Notes: generated from the sequence alone by a model not told the origin. Shown: positions 38,504 to 47,758, counted from the stretch's first letter. The stretch is DNA of 64,000 nucleotides from Crossiella equi (GCF_017876755.1 NZ_JAGIOO010000001.1:2873786-2937785); one strand, 5' to 3'. Made by a program: numbers and translations.

Positions 38504-38594
38504 GTGACGCGTACAACTGACTGCCAGTTACGCGGCGCCAAAGTCGTCTCCGCGGGGTCCCACCAGACCCAGTGAACCGACGAGGAGCCACGGC

Positions 38595-40454
38595 ATGAGC
38601 CAGCTTCATCCGGTGATCGCGGACGTCACCGCCCGGATCACCGAGCGCAGTGCGCGTTCCCGCGCCGCCTACCTGCGCCGCGTCACCGCCGCGGCGGGCG
38701 AGGGCCCCGCCCGCGGCAGCCTCGGGTGCAGCAACCTCGCGCACGGTTTCGCGGGCATCACGGGCCCGGACAAGGCGCTGCTGCGGGCCAACCGGGCACC
38801 GGGCGTGGCCATCGTGTCCAGCTACAACGACATGCTCTCCGCGCACAAGCCGTTCGCCGACTACCCCGAGCAGATCAAGGCCGCGGTGCGCGCGGCGGGC
38901 GGGGTCGCCCAGTTCGCCGGGGGTGTGCCCGCCATGTGCGACGGCATCACCCAGGGCCGGGGCGGCATGGAGCTGTCGCTGTTCAGCCGCGAGGTCATCG
39001 CCATGGCCACCGGTGTCGCGCTCTCGCACGAGATGTTCGACGGCGCCCTGCTGCTCGGCGTGTGCGACAAGATCGTGCCCGGCCTGCTGATCGGCGCGCT
39101 CGCCTTCGGGCACCTGCCCACGATCCTCATCCCGGCCGGTCCGATGGCCTCCGGCCTGGCCAATGGCGAGAAGGCCCGCGTGCGGCAGCTCTTCGCCGAG
39201 GGCAAGGCCACCCGCGAGGACCTCCTGGAGGCCGAGGCCGCCTCCTACCACTCGCCCGGGACCTGCACCTTCTACGGCACGGCCAACTCCAACCAGCTCG
39301 TGGTCGAGGTGATGGGCCTGCACCTGCCCGGCGCCTCGTTCGTCCCGCCGGACACCGCGCTGCGCACCGCGCTCACCGAGCACGCCGCCCGGCGTGTGGT
39401 GGAGCTGGCGCACGGGCGTGGCGAGTTCACGCCGATCGGCGAGGTGGTGGACGAGAGGTCCGTGGTCAACGGCGTGGTCGCGCTGCTGGCCACCGGCGGG
39501 TCGACCAACCACACCCTGCACCTGCCCGCGATCGCCGCGGCCGCGGGCATCCAGCTGACCTGGGACGATTTCAGCGACCTGTCGCGAGTGGTGCCCTTGC
39601 TCGCGCGGATCTACCCGAACGGCGCCGCCGACATCAACCACTTCCACGCCGCGGGCGGGGTGCCGTACCTGGTGGGCGAGCTGCTCGACGCCGGGCTGCT
39701 GCACCGCGACGTGCGCACCGTGGCCGGCCCCGGCCTGCACCGGTACCGGCAGGAGCCCTACCTGGACGGCGACGGGCTGGCCTGGCGGGACGCGCCGCGG
39801 ACGAGCCAGGCGCCCGAGGTGCTGACCGGCGTGCGCGAGCCGTTCTCCGCCGACGGCGGGCTGCGCGTGCTGCACGGCAACCTCGGCCAGTCGGTGATCA
39901 AGGTGTCCGCGGTCAAGCCCGAGCACCGGGTGGTCATGGCGCCCGCGCGCGTGTTCACCGACCAGCACTCCTTCGCCGAGGCCTTCGCCCGGGGCGAGGT
40001 CGACGGGGACGTCGTGGTGGTCGTGCGCAACCAGGGGCCGCGCGCCAACGGCATGCCGGAGCTGCACGGGCTGACCCCGGCGCTGGGCGTGCTGCAGGAC
40101 CGGGGGCACCGGGTCGCGCTGGTCACCGACGGCCGGATGTCCGGCGCCTCGGGCAAGATCCCGGCCGCCATCCAGGTCACGCCCGAGGCCGCGGTCGGCG
40201 GTCTGCTGAACCGGGTCCGCGACGGTGACATGATCCGCCTGGACGCCGAGGCCGGGATCCTGGAGGTCCTCGTGCCCGACGCCGAGCTGGCCGCCCGCGC
40301 GGTCGTGGACGGTCCGCCCGCCGACGAGGAGTGGGTGGGCGTGGGCCGCGAGCTGTTCGGCGCGCTGCGCGGCGCGGTCGGCCCGGCCAGCCAGGGCGCC
40401 AGCGTGTTCCCCCTGCCGTCCCCGGCAGGCACACCCATGGAGGTAGTTCAGTGA
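38595..40454 (+). CDS. edd: 6-phosphogluconate dehydratase Edd
   Basis: First dedicated enzyme of the Entner-Doudoroff pathway: 6-phosphogluconate to 2-keto-3-deoxy-6-phosphogluconate, using an iron-sulfur cluster. It has 619 residues of the IlvD/Edd family, with cluster cysteines in MCDGITQG and [13 protein letters not shown], and SYNDMLSAH near the N terminus. Edd rather than IlvD is supported by length and by eda immediately downstream. ATG at 38595 follows GAGGAG. Its stop overlaps the eda GTG in a GTGA junction. Confidence 0.95.
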   Translation: MSQLHPVIADVTARITERSARSRAAYLRRVTAAAGEGPARGSLGCSNLAHGFAGITGPDKALLRANRAPGVAIVSSYNDMLSAHKPFADYPEQIKAAVRAAGGVAQFAGGVPAMCDGITQGRGGMELSLFSREVIAMATGVALSHEMFDGALLLGVCDKIVPGLLIGALAFGHLPTILIPAGPMASGLANGEKARVRQLFAEGKATREDLLEAEAASYHSPGTCTFYGTANSNQLVVEVMGLHLPGASFVPPDTALRTALTEHAARRVVELAHGRGEFTPIGEVVDERSVVNGVVALLATGGSTNHTLHLPAIAAAAGIQLTWDDFSDLSRVVPLLARIYPNGAADINHFHAAGGVPYLVGELLDAGLLHRDVRTVAGPGLHRYRQEPYLDGDGLAWRDAPRTSQAPEVLTGVREPFSADGGLRVLHGNLGQSVIKVSAVKPEHRVVMAPARVFTDQHSFAEAFARGEVDGDVVVVVRNQGPRANGMPELHGLTPALGVLQDRGHRVALVTDGRMSGASGKIPAAIQVTPEAAVGGLLNRVRDGDMIRLDAEAGILEVLVPDAELAARAVVDGPPADEEWVGVGRELFGALRGAVGPASQGASVFPLPSPAGTPMEVVQ

Positions 40455-41074
40455 CCACCGCACGGGAGCTCCTGTCCGTCTCCCCCGTCATCCCGGTCGT
40501 CGTCATCGATGACATCGCGCACGCGGTGCCTCTCGCGCGAGCCCTGGTGCGCGGTGGGATCCGGGTCATCGAGGTGACGCTGCGCACCGAGGCGGGGCTG
40601 CCCGCGATCGAGCGCATCGCGGCCGAGGTGCCGGACATCCTGGTGGGCGCGGGCACGGTGATCACGCCGGAGCAGGCCGAGGCGTCGGTGAAGGCGGGCA
40701 GCTCGTTCCTGGTCACCCCGGGCACCACCGACCGGCTGCTGGACGCCCTGGAGGGTTCGGGGGTGCCGTTCCTGCCGGGTGCGGCGACGATCTCGGAGGC
40801 GTTGAAGCTGTCCGAGCGGGGGCACGAGACGCTGAAGTTCTTCCCGGCCGAGCAGAGCGGTGGCACGCCGTTCCTCAAGGCGCTCAGCGGTCCGCTGCCC
40901 GGGCTGCGGTTCTGCCCGACCGGGGGCATCACGCCCACCAGCGCGCGCGGTTACCTGGCGCTGCCCAACGTCGGCTGCGTCGGCGGATCGTGGCTGACGC
41001 CCAAGGACGCGCTGGCCGCCGGGGACTGGGCGACGGTGGAACGCCTTGCGGCGGAAGCGCTTTCGCTGGGCTGA
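40451..41074 (+). CDS. eda: KDPG/KHG aldolase Eda
   Basis: Second Entner-Doudoroff enzyme, cleaving KDPG to pyruvate and glyceraldehyde-3-phosphate. The 207 residues carry the Schiff-base lysine K129 in TLKFFPAE and the catalytic glutamate E41 in IEVTLRT. GTG at 40451 overlaps the edd stop, so the two are translationally coupled. A 17-bp terminator hairpin follows the stop. An intact edd-eda pair suggests that glucose can be used by this route besides glycolysis. Confidence 0.95.
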   Translation: MTTARELLSVSPVIPVVVIDDIAHAVPLARALVRGGIRVIEVTLRTEAGLPAIERIAAEVPDILVGAGTVITPEQAEASVKAGSSFLVTPGTTDRLLDALEGSGVPFLPGAATISEALKLSERGHETLKFFPAEQSGGTPFLKALSGPLPGLRFCPTGGITPTSARGYLALPNVGCVGGSWLTPKDALAAGDWATVERLAAEALSLG

Positions 41075-41083
41075 GCTCCGCGG

Positions 41084-41122
41084 ATGCCCTGTACCCGTTG
41101 TGCGGCAACGGGTACAGGGCAT
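41084..41122 (+). terminator. Strong terminator after eda
   Basis: A perfect 17-bp stem, ATGCCCTGTACCCGTTG (41084-41100) with its complement at 41106-41122, and a 5-nt loop, followed by TCCTTTG. It starts 9 bases after the eda stop. Confidence 0.85.
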
Positions 41123-41307
41123 TCCTTTGAACACCAACGGAACCGGGTGAGCGACCGCCACCCGTCAGGGGGCGCCCACCCCACCGGAGTCACTCCGGGT
41201 GCCGGGAACCCCTTCCCCCTATGGGGATTTCCCGTGCCCAACGGGCACACCACCACACCTTCCGCTGAATCCCGTGCCTCCGGCCATTCCTCCCCACCCC
41301 TCCCCAA

Positions 41308-41320
41308 TACATTTGCCCCA
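41308..41320 (+). promoter_or_regulatory. Probable -10 element giving a leaderless mRNA
   Basis: TACATT (41308-41313) lies six bases before the ATG at 41320, and no ribosome-binding site is visible in the C-rich upstream bases. This spacing puts the transcription start at or next to the ATG. No clear -35 is seen. Confidence 0.4.
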
Positions 41321-42108
41321 TGTCCTCCCATCCCCCCTCCATCCGCGCCCGGGCCTTGGGCGCCGAACTGCGCCGCAAGCGCGAACAGGCCGGGTACTCC
41401 GGCATGGACCTGGCCCGCCGCACCGGGTGGTCGCACAGCAAGATCTCCCGTCTGGAGAGCGGCGACCGGGGCACCACGGTCGCCGACATCGCCTACCTGC
41501 TGGGCTTCTTCGGCTGCTCCGACGCCGAGACCGCCCGCCTGCTCGACCTGTTGCGCGACGCGCCGGAGGGGGTGTGGGCGTGCCCGCGCCCGCGCACCCC
41601 ACCGGCCCACGAGGCCTCCGCGATCCAGGCCTACGCCCCGCTGCTGGTCCCGCCGCTGCTGCGCACCGAGGCCTATACCGAGGCCCTGGGCCACCCACCG
41701 GCCGCGTCCTCCCCGCTGCACCGGGCCTACCCGCCCACGGCGCACTTCCACCTCGACGAAGCGGCGCTGCACCGCCGGGTGGGCACCCCGGAGACCATGC
41801 ACGACCAGCTGCTGCACCTGGTCTTCGCCAGCAACTGGCCCCACGTCGCCATCCGGGTCATCCCCCTGTCCGCGGGCGCCCACGCGGGCCTGTCGGGCGA
41901 GTTCAGCCTGCTCCGCTACGGCCAGGACCGCCCGGTGGTCCACCTCCCCCAGGAAACCCAGGACCTGTACCTGGAATCCGCCCCGGACATCGCCACCTAC
42001 CGCAACATCCTGGCCGAGCTCGACCACATCGCCCTCTCCCCCACCGACACCCGCACCCTGCTCACCACCCTGGCCGCCACCACCGCCACCACCGCCACCG
42101 CCGCCTGA
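41320..42108 (+). CDS. XRE-family regulator with DUF5753 domain
   Basis: A 262-residue regulator with an N-terminal helix-turn-helix (about 12-65; AELRRKREQAGYSGMDLARRTGWSHSKISRLESG) and a C-terminal DUF5753-type domain (IQAYAPLLVPPLLRTEAYT, HFHLDEAALHRRVGT, IRVIPLSAGAHAGLSGEFSLL). Such proteins are numerous in actinomycetes and often pair with a small DUF397 protein; none is adjacent here. The last codons are a run of ACC/GCC repeats encoding an Ala/Thr tail. It lacks a ribosome site and may be leaderless. Confidence 0.87.
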   Translation: MSSHPPSIRARALGAELRRKREQAGYSGMDLARRTGWSHSKISRLESGDRGTTVADIAYLLGFFGCSDAETARLLDLLRDAPEGVWACPRPRTPPAHEASAIQAYAPLLVPPLLRTEAYTEALGHPPAASSPLHRAYPPTAHFHLDEAALHRRVGTPETMHDQLLHLVFASNWPHVAIRVIPLSAGAHAGLSGEFSLLRYGQDRPVVHLPQETQDLYLESAPDIATYRNILAELDHIALSPTDTRTLLTTLAATTATTATAA

Positions 42109-42484
42109 CCCCCGGAGGCCCGGACGACCGGGCGGCGGGGGCCAGGCGACGGTGGCGGCCGAACACCCCGGGCAGCGACGGCCCGGGCAGCGGGGCTCGG
42201 GCGAACCTTCGCCCGATGCCCGGCCAGCGGAGATCCCGCTGGGCCGGGGCCCGCGTACCCGGCTGCCGTCAGCGGGTGTTCCGAGCCCGGGCAAGCGCGG
42301 CCACCCGGCCGCACCGTATGGGCTCCTGACCTCGGCTGATCGTCTGTGCCCGCCTGGCACAGGCCCTGGGGTCACTCGATTCGGGGACTTCCGGAGAAAG
42401 TTGGCGATGATCGGCAACCAACGCCCGGGCTGTTGCGTGTCAGGGGAGAAGCCAGCGCCACAGAACTTCCCCCGGGGGTGCACC
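42109..42484. other. 376-bp intergenic region without a recognised gene
   Basis: Very GC-rich. A small hairpin GCCCGG-ACGA-CCGGGC at 42118-42133, ten bases after the regulator stop, may be its terminator. The last 100 bp are less GC-biased and probably hold the promoter of the 150-residue gene that follows. No RNA gene is recognised; open frames here look like shadows. Confidence 0.5.
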
Positions 42485-42937
42485 ATGACCGAGGTCGCGG
42501 AGTCCGTCTCCGCAGTTGCGGATCTCGCCCAGCTGCGCGTGCTGACCGCGCACGGGTATCGCTCGTTGCGGCTCGGCATGGGAGAGGCCGAGGCCATGGC
42601 GACCGGGTTGCTCACCGGTGAGGACACCAGCGGGGTGTGCCGGTTCTACCGGTTCGTCCACACCGAGGGCAGCCAGCCCAAGACCAGTGGGGTGTTCATC
42701 TCGCCCACCAACGGGGTGGTCATGATCGGGGGCACCTCGAAGATGCTGACGCCGCAGGGAGTGTGGCGCGGCAGTGAGCTCGCCGACCTGCGCGACGCCT
42801 ACCCCGTGCTGCGCCGCGACCGGCTGTGCGACTGGATCTACCGGGCCGCCGCGCCCGGCAACCCGCGCGCCCACTACTGGTTCACCGTCGAGGGCGGGCG
42901 GGTCACCGACTTCGGGCTGCAGGCCAGCGAGCTGTGA
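42485..42937 (+). CDS. Conserved-looking hypothetical protein
   Basis: A 150-residue soluble protein. Helical N-terminal part (about 1-45), then alternating strands: GVCRFYRFVHTEG, TSGVFISPTNGVVMIGG, and a C-terminal AHYWFTVEGGRVTDFGLQ. No signal peptide or membrane segment. GGGGGT precedes the ATG at 42485. Third-position GC is high, consistent with a real gene. No family recognised. The HAD gene converges on it, 13 bp apart. Confidence 0.65.
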   Translation: MTEVAESVSAVADLAQLRVLTAHGYRSLRLGMGEAEAMATGLLTGEDTSGVCRFYRFVHTEGSQPKTSGVFISPTNGVVMIGGTSKMLTPQGVWRGSELADLRDAYPVLRRDRLCDWIYRAAAPGNPRAHYWFTVEGGRVTDFGLQASEL

Positions 42938-42950
42938 GCCCCGGCTCGGT

Positions 42951-43595
42951 CTAGGAGTACTGGAGCAGGGCCAGGGCCTCCGGGACCGAGTCGACCACCG
43001 GGCGGCCGGTGACCTCGAGTTTGCGCCGCGTCATCATCCCGGTGGTGACCAGGACGCAGGAGGTACCGGCCGCCTCGGCGGCGTCGGAGTCGTCCACCAC
43101 GTCACCGATCAGCACCACCTCCGCCGGGTCCAGGGCCAGGGCGTCCAGGTGGGCGACCAGGTGCTCGGCCTTCGAGCCGCCACCCGTCTGGATCCGCAGG
43201 CCGTCGACCCGGGCGAAGAGGTCGCTCAGGCCGAACTGGGTGACCAGCGGGACCAGCTCGTGGTGGAACCACATGGACAGCAGGGACTGCGTGCCGCCGG
43301 TGGCCGCCCAGGTGTGCAGCGCGTCCGGCACGCCCGTGGCCAGGCCGCACGTGTCCAGGACCTCGCGGTAGGCCTCGTGGTAGGTCTTGTCCAGGTGGCC
43401 CCAGTCCTCGTCGGTGAGCTGCCGTTCCAGCAGCGCCGAGTAGCAGGCCAGCAGCGGCCGGGAGAAGGTCTCCCGCCAGTGGTCCAGGGTGATCGCGGGT
43501 CGGCCGAAGCTGGCGCAGACCTGGTTCACCGAGTCGAGTACCGCGTGGTTGTCGTCGAGCAGCGTGCCGTTCCAGTCCCAGACGATGTGCTTCAC
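42951..43595 (-). CDS. HAD-family hydrolase
   Basis: Phosphatase-type HAD protein of 214 residues. Motif I is DWNGTLLDD with the nucleophilic Asp near residue 6, a helical cap follows, and late motifs include GGGSKAEHLV (lysine) and VVLIGDVVDDSDAAEAAG (motif IV acidic pair). It starts with GTG at 43595 (MKHIVWDWNG). It resembles phosphoglycolate phosphatase-like hydrolases, but the substrate is not predictable. It lies downstream of the ECF42 gene on the same strand, 43 bp away. Confidence 0.87.
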   Translation of the reverse strand: MKHIVWDWNGTLLDDNHAVLDSVNQVCASFGRPAITLDHWRETFSRPLLACYSALLERQLTDEDWGHLDKTYHEAYREVLDTCGLATGVPDALHTWAATGGTQSLLSMWFHHELVPLVTQFGLSDLFARVDGLRIQTGGGSKAEHLVAHLDALALDPAEVVLIGDVVDDSDAAEAAGTSCVLVTTGMMTRRKLEVTGRPVVDSVPEALALLQYS

Positions 43596-43638
43596 CGGCG
43601 GATCATATGCCGACAGACTGGGACGCCCGTACCGGTTT

Positions 43639-44790
43639 TCAGCCGCGCGCGTTCAGCCGCGCCGCCTGCCGGGTGAGGTGGCCGCGCTCGGCCAGGTTGG
43701 TCGCCTGGGCCGCCGCCTCCGCGTACAGCTTCGCCGCCTCGGCCAGGTCGCCATCGCGTTCCCGCAGGTAGGCGGCCACCGCGCGGTACCTCGGCAGCTC
43801 CGGGTCCACCTGCGCCAGCGCCGCCAGCCCGGCCCGCGCGCCGTCCGCCTCGCCGACCGCCACCGCGCGGTTGAGCCGCACCACCGGGTTGTCGGTCAGG
43901 CCGACCAGCTCGTCGTACCACTCCACGATCTGCACCCAGTCGGTCTCCGCCGCCCGGGGCGCGTCCGCGTGCAGCGCCGCGATCGCCGCCTGCGCCTGGA
44001 ACTCGCCCAGCCGGTCCCGGGCCAGCGCCGCCTGCAGGACGGCCACGCCCTCGGCGATCAGCGTGGTGTCCCAGCGGGTCCGGTCCTGCTCGGCCAGCGG
44101 GACCAGGCTGCCGTCCGGTGCGGTGCGGGAGGCGCGCCGCGCGTGGTGCAGCAGCATCAGCGCCAGCAGCCCGGCAACCTCCGGGTGGTCGATCACCGTG
44201 GCCAGCTGCCGGGTGAGCCGGATGGCCTCGGCGGCCAGGTCGACGTCCCCGGAGTAGCCCTCGTTGAACACCAGGTACAGCACGCGCAGCACGGTGGCGA
44301 CGTCGCCGGGCTGGTCGAACCGCACCCCGCCGACCGTGCGCTTGGCCCGGCTGATGCGCTGGGCCATGGTCGCCTCGGGCACCAGGTAGGCCTGCGCGAT
44401 CTGCCGGGTGGTCAGCCCGCCGACCGCGCGCAGCGTGAGCGCGACCGCCGAGGACGGCGTCAGCGACGGGTGCGCGCACAGGAAGTACAGCTGGAGCGTG
44501 TCCTCGGCGGCCGGTACCGGGCCCGGCGCGGGCTCGGTGTGCACGGTGTCCTCCCGGCGGCGCCGCGCGGTGTCCGCCCGGGCCACGTCGAGGAACTTGC
44601 GCCAGGCCACCGTGACCAGCCAGCCCTTGGGGTCCGAGGGCTCCCCCGCGGGCCAGGTGCGCACCGCCTCGACCAGCGCCTCCTGCACGGCGTCCTCGGC
44701 CGAGGCGAAGTCGGCGCCGCGGCGGACGAGGATGCCGAGCACCCCGGGTGTGAGGGCGCGGAGCAGGGCTTCGTTCACCGGGGTGCCCAC
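43639..44790 (-). CDS. ECF42-type RNA polymerase sigma factor with C-terminal TPR-like domain
   Basis: A 383-residue sigma factor. Region 2 (ADFASAEDAVQEALVEAVRTW, WLVTVAWRKFLDVARA) and region 4 (LTTRQIAQAYLVPEATMAQRISRAKR) occupy the first 180 residues. The long C-terminal extension (FNEGYSGDVDLAAEAIRL, helical repeats, VQIVEWYDELV) is the TPR-like domain of group ECF42, which replaces an anti-sigma factor. GTG at 44790 lies 16 bp inside the preceding DGPF gene. The sigma-DGPF pair is the standard ECF42 arrangement. Target genes are probably the pair itself. Confidence 0.92.
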   Translation of the reverse strand: MGTPVNEALLRALTPGVLGILVRRGADFASAEDAVQEALVEAVRTWPAGEPSDPKGWLVTVAWRKFLDVARADTARRRREDTVHTEPAPGPVPAAEDTLQLYFLCAHPSLTPSSAVALTLRAVGGLTTRQIAQAYLVPEATMAQRISRAKRTVGGVRFDQPGDVATVLRVLYLVFNEGYSGDVDLAAEAIRLTRQLATVIDHPEVAGLLALMLLHHARRASRTAPDGSLVPLAEQDRTRWDTTLIAEGVAVLQAALARDRLGEFQAQAAIAALHADAPRAAETDWVQIVEWYDELVGLTDNPVVRLNRAVAVGEADGARAGLAALAQVDPELPRYRAVAAYLRERDGDLAEAAKLYAEAAAQATNLAERGHLTRQAARLNARG

Positions 44791-45206
44791 TCAGCGGAAC
44801 CGGGCTCGGAACCGGGCGGCGAGGTGTAGAAGGGACGCACCTCCAACCACTCGTGGATCGGCTCGCCACCCGCGCCCGGAGCGGCCGACAGCTCCCCGGC
44901 CAGCTCGACCGCACGCTCCTCGCTGGCCACGTCGATCACCATCCACCCCGCGATGAGGTCCTTGGTCTCGGCGAACGGGCCGTCGGTGACCGGCGGACGG
45001 CCCTCGCCGTCGTAGCGCACCCACATGCCCTCCGGGGCCAGGGCGTTCTCGTCGACGAACTCCCCGGTCACGCGCAGCCGGTCGGCGAAGTCCCGCATGT
45101 ACTGGATGTGCGCGGTGACCTCCTCGGGCGTCCAGTGCTCCATCATCACGTTGTTCACCGCCGCCGGGGCTCCCCGGTAGTGCTTGAGCAGCAGGTACTT
45201 GGCCAT
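44775..45206 (-). CDS. DGPF/YCII-domain protein partner of the ECF42 sigma factor
   Basis: A 143-residue YCII-related protein with the name-giving DGPF motif at residues 75-78 (VTDGPFAETKD). DGPF proteins are almost always encoded beside ECF42 sigma factors and are thought to be their main regulon; their chemistry is unknown. ATG at 45206 (MAKYLLLKHY). The 3' end overlaps the sigma factor gene by 16 bp, so the two are coupled. An ECF42-like promoter lies about 60-80 bp upstream. Confidence 0.9.
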   Translation of the reverse strand: MAKYLLLKHYRGAPAAVNNVMMEHWTPEEVTAHIQYMRDFADRLRVTGEFVDENALAPEGMWVRYDGEGRPPVTDGPFAETKDLIAGWMVIDVASEERAVELAGELSAAPGAGGEPIHEWLEVRPFYTSPPGSEPGSAEWAPR

Positions 45207-45261
45207 CGTGGTGTTCTCCTCGAAGCTGGTCGCGGCCCATTCTGGTCACGTTCACCCCCGG

Positions 45262-45288
45262 GACGGAGCCGGTCCGGCGTTCTCGACA
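45262..45288 (-). promoter_or_regulatory. ECF42-type promoter of the DGPF-sigma operon
   Basis: On the minus strand TGTCGA (45288-45283) is followed by a 17-bp spacer and CGTC (45265-45262). This matches the -35 TGTCGA and -10 CGA/TC pattern described for ECF42 sigma factors. The predicted start lies about 50 nt before the DGPF ATG, implying autoregulation. Confidence 0.7.
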
Positions 45289-45359
45289 TCCCCGCCCGAG
45301 AGCTCCCCGGGGATTTTTCCCGTCGGGCACACCGTGCGCGCGCTGGGCATGATGGGCTG

Positions 45360-45770
45360 ATGGATCTCGACGAGGCCCGCCGGATCGTGCGGGAACAGTC
45401 ACGTGCGGTGCTGGCCACGACGCGGGCCGACGGCACCCCCCAGATGTCGCCGGTGGTGGCGGCGGTCGCCGAGGACGGGGCGGTCGTGGTCAGCAGCCGG
45501 ACCACCGCCTACAAGGTGCGCAACCTGCGGCGGGATCCCCGGGCCTGGCTGTGCGTGCTGCCGGACGCCTTCTTCGGCCGGTGGATCCAGGTCGAGGGCG
45601 AGGCCACCGTGGTGGAGCTGCCCGAGGCCATGGCCGGGCTGGAGGACTACTACCGGCAGGTGTCCGGGGAGCACCCGAACTGGGCGGAGTACCGGGCCGC
45701 GATGGAGTCCGAGCAGCGCGTGCTGATCCGCGTCGAGCTACGCCGCGCCGGGCCGGACCGCAGTGGCTGA
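45360..45770 (+). CDS. PPOX-class (FMN/F420-binding split-barrel) oxidoreductase
   Basis: A 136-residue split beta-barrel protein of the pyridoxamine-phosphate-oxidase/F420-dependent group: REQSRAVLATTRADGTPQMSPV, VVSSRTTAYKVRNLRRDPRAWLCV and IQVEGEATVVE. Many actinobacterial members use coenzyme F420, but the cofactor cannot be fixed from sequence. ATG at 45360. Its last 8 bp overlap the GTG of the APH(3')-like gene, so both are made from one message. Confidence 0.85.
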   Translation: MDLDEARRIVREQSRAVLATTRADGTPQMSPVVAAVAEDGAVVVSSRTTAYKVRNLRRDPRAWLCVLPDAFFGRWIQVEGEATVVELPEAMAGLEDYYRQVSGEHPNWAEYRAAMESEQRVLIRVELRRAGPDRSG

Positions 45771-46563
45771 GCTGCTCTCCCGCCTGGGCGCCACCTACGG
45801 GCGGGACTGGGTGCCGGTGACCGCGGGCGAGTCCGGGGCGCAGGTGTGGCGCGCGGGCGGGCGACCCGGGGACACCGACGGGCGCGGCTGCTTCATCAAG
45901 GTGGCGCTGCACCCGCCGCACCCGGACCCCTCGTTCCTGCCGCATGAGGAGGCCGCGCGCTGCCAGTGGCTGGCCGCACGGGGTTTCCCGGCGCCGGAGG
46001 TGGTCGAGCACGGCGCCGAGGACGGGATGTCCTGGCTGGTCACGCGCGCGCTGCCGGGACGGCCCGCGACCGGGCCGTGGTCCCCGGCGCAGGCCGTGGC
46101 CGCCGCGGACGCGCTCGCCGACCTGGCCCGGGCGCTGCACGCGCTGCCGGTGGCGGACTGCCCGTTCGACCGGCGGCTGGCGGTGACCGTGCCGTTGGCG
46201 CGGGCGGCGGCCGAGGCCGGGGCGGTGAACCTGGCCGACCTGGACGAGGAGCGCGAGGGCTGGCCGGTTGCGCGGCTGCTGGACGAGCTGGACCGCACGC
46301 TGCCCGCCACCGAGGAGACCGTGGTCTGCCACGGCGACCTGTGCACACCGAACGTGCTGCTCGACCCGGACACCCTGGCCGTGACCGGGGTGCTCGACCT
46401 GGGCCGGTTGGGCGTGGCTGACCGGCACCTGGACCTGGCACTGGTCAGCCGCAGCCTGGCCGACAACGGCCTGGACGCGGACCGCTTCCTCGCCAGCTAC
46501 GGCTACCCCCGCCAGGACTGGGACCGGATCGCCTTCTACCGGCTGCTGGACGAGTTCTTCTAG
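45763..46563 (+). CDS. APH(3')-like aminoglycoside O-phosphotransferase
   Basis: A 266-residue kinase. The Brenner loop HGDLCTPN (H190, catalytic D192, N197) and the DLGRLGVADRH metal-binding segment (D212) match APH(3') enzymes closely, and the C terminus ends in LLDEFF as in APH(3') proteins of streptomycetes. The nucleotide-binding part shows SGAQVWRAGG and a likely lysine in FIKVA. Members phosphorylate the 3'-OH of kanamycin and neomycin. GTG at 45763 overlaps the PPOX gene. Resistance is an inference from family motifs; no transposase or resistance island is nearby, so it looks intrinsic. Confidence 0.88.
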   Translation: MAELLSRLGATYGRDWVPVTAGESGAQVWRAGGRPGDTDGRGCFIKVALHPPHPDPSFLPHEEAARCQWLAARGFPAPEVVEHGAEDGMSWLVTRALPGRPATGPWSPAQAVAAADALADLARALHALPVADCPFDRRLAVTVPLARAAAEAGAVNLADLDEEREGWPVARLLDELDRTLPATEETVVCHGDLCTPNVLLDPDTLAVTGVLDLGRLGVADRHLDLALVSRSLADNGLDADRFLASYGYPRQDWDRIAFYRLLDEFF

Positions 46564-46569
46564 GCGGGA

Positions 46570-47160
46570 CTAGTCCAGCGTGCCGGGTTCGGCGGGCACG
46601 ATGCGCTCCACCAGCGCGGACACCAGCTCGCGCGCGGTGAACGGGCGCATGGCCTCGGGCAGCGTCAGGTGCTCGATGACCAGGCCGGTCATGGCCAGGA
46701 ACAGCAGCGCCACGGTCTTGGCGCCACCGGGCAGGCCGCTGTCGACGTGGAAGGAGACGTAGCTGTCGAAGTTGGCTTGGAGCGTCTCGGTGAGCGCCGC
46801 GCGCAGCTCGGGACGCCGGGTGGCTTCCAGGCGCAGCTCGTGCAGCGCGAGGTAGCCCGCCGGGTCGGCGTCCATGCGGTCGACGAGCTGGTGCATGAGC
46901 GTGTCGACCAGCTCCCGCGAGCGGGGCGCCTTCATGGTCTCGGCGACCAGGTCCGGGTCGGGGCCCAGCCGCAGGTGCACGTGCGCGGCGGCCTGGTTGA
47001 GCAGGTCGTCGCGGTTGGCGAAGTAGTTGGACGCGGTGCCCGCGGGCACCTTCGCCGCCACGTCGACCGCGCGGAACGTGAGCCCCCGGGCGCCCTCGCG
47101 TGCGAGCACCTCGATGGCCGCGTCGACCAGCGCCGCCCGCCGGGCCGGGTTCTGGACCAT
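46570..47160 (-). CDS. TetR-family transcriptional regulator
   Basis: A 196-residue regulator with an N-terminal helix-turn-helix (about 8-54; ALVDAAIEVLAREGARGLTFRAVDVAAKVPAGTASNYFANRDDLL) and a variable helical ligand domain. ATG at 47160. It is convergent with the APH gene and shares no divergent promoter with a neighbour, so its target cannot be read from context. A short ACTAC-N7-GTAGT repeat 20 bp upstream could be its own operator. Confidence 0.9.
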   Translation of the reverse strand: MVQNPARRAALVDAAIEVLAREGARGLTFRAVDVAAKVPAGTASNYFANRDDLLNQAAAHVHLRLGPDPDLVAETMKAPRSRELVDTLMHQLVDRMDADPAGYLALHELRLEATRRPELRAALTETLQANFDSYVSFHVDSGLPGGAKTVALLFLAMTGLVIEHLTLPEAMRPFTARELVSALVERIVPAEPGTLD

Positions 47161-47210
47161 GCCACCTCCACCTGAACCACTACGTTCATAGTAGTCCGGC
47201 GGCGGGTGGC

Positions 47211-47756
47211 TCAGTCCAACGGCCCGTCGAGCTCCTCGGTGCCCAGGTCGGCCTCGCGGAGCTCCTCGCGGACCACGCGGTAGGCCAGGCCCTCGCCGTA
47301 GCCCTTGCGGGCCAGCATGCCGACCAGGCGGCGGATGCGGGTCTGGTCGTCAGCGGTCCGCAGGCTCGCGGTGCGCAGGCGCTTGCGCACCAGGTCGCGG
47401 GCCCGGGACTCCTCGGCGTCCTGGTCGAGCGTGGCGGTGGCCTCGGCGGCGACCTCGGCCGCCACGCCCTTGCGGCGCAGCTCGGCCGAGAGGGCGCGGC
47501 GGGCCATGCCCTGGTAGGTGTGCCGGGAGCGCACCCACAGTTCGGCGAAGGCGGCGTCGTCGATCAGGCCGACCTCGTCGAGGCGGGCGAGCACCCGGTG
47601 GGCGATCTCCTCCTCGACCCCCTTGCGGGCCAGGCTCTGGGCGAGCTCGGCCTTGGTGCGGGGGCGGGCGGTGAGCAGCCGCAGGCACACCTCGCGGGCG
47701 TGCTGCTCGGGGTCCTGCGGCTGCTTCTCCGTCTGCCGGTCCCGTTCCGGGCGCAC
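47211..47756 (-). CDS. recX: RecA regulator RecX
   Basis: Small helical protein of 181 residues that binds RecA filaments and limits recombinase activity. Three RecX-type three-helix repeats are visible (CLRLLTARPRTKAELAQSL, VLARLDEVGLIDDAAFAELW, RKRLRTASLRTADDQTRIRRLVGMLARKGY). It starts with GTG at 47756, 2 bp after the recA stop, so it is expressed with recA. Confidence 0.94.
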   Translation of the reverse strand: MRPERDRQTEKQPQDPEQHAREVCLRLLTARPRTKAELAQSLARKGVEEEIAHRVLARLDEVGLIDDAAFAELWVRSRHTYQGMARRALSAELRRKGVAAEVAAEATATLDQDAEESRARDLVRKRLRTASLRTADDQTRIRRLVGMLARKGYGEGLAYRVVREELREADLGTEELDGPLD

Positions 47757-47758
47757 GG

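Noticed and set aside
47180..47198. ACTAC-N7-GTAGT as a firm TetR operator
   Set aside because: Arms are only 5 bp and there is no divergent gene; kept as a remark in the TetR entry.
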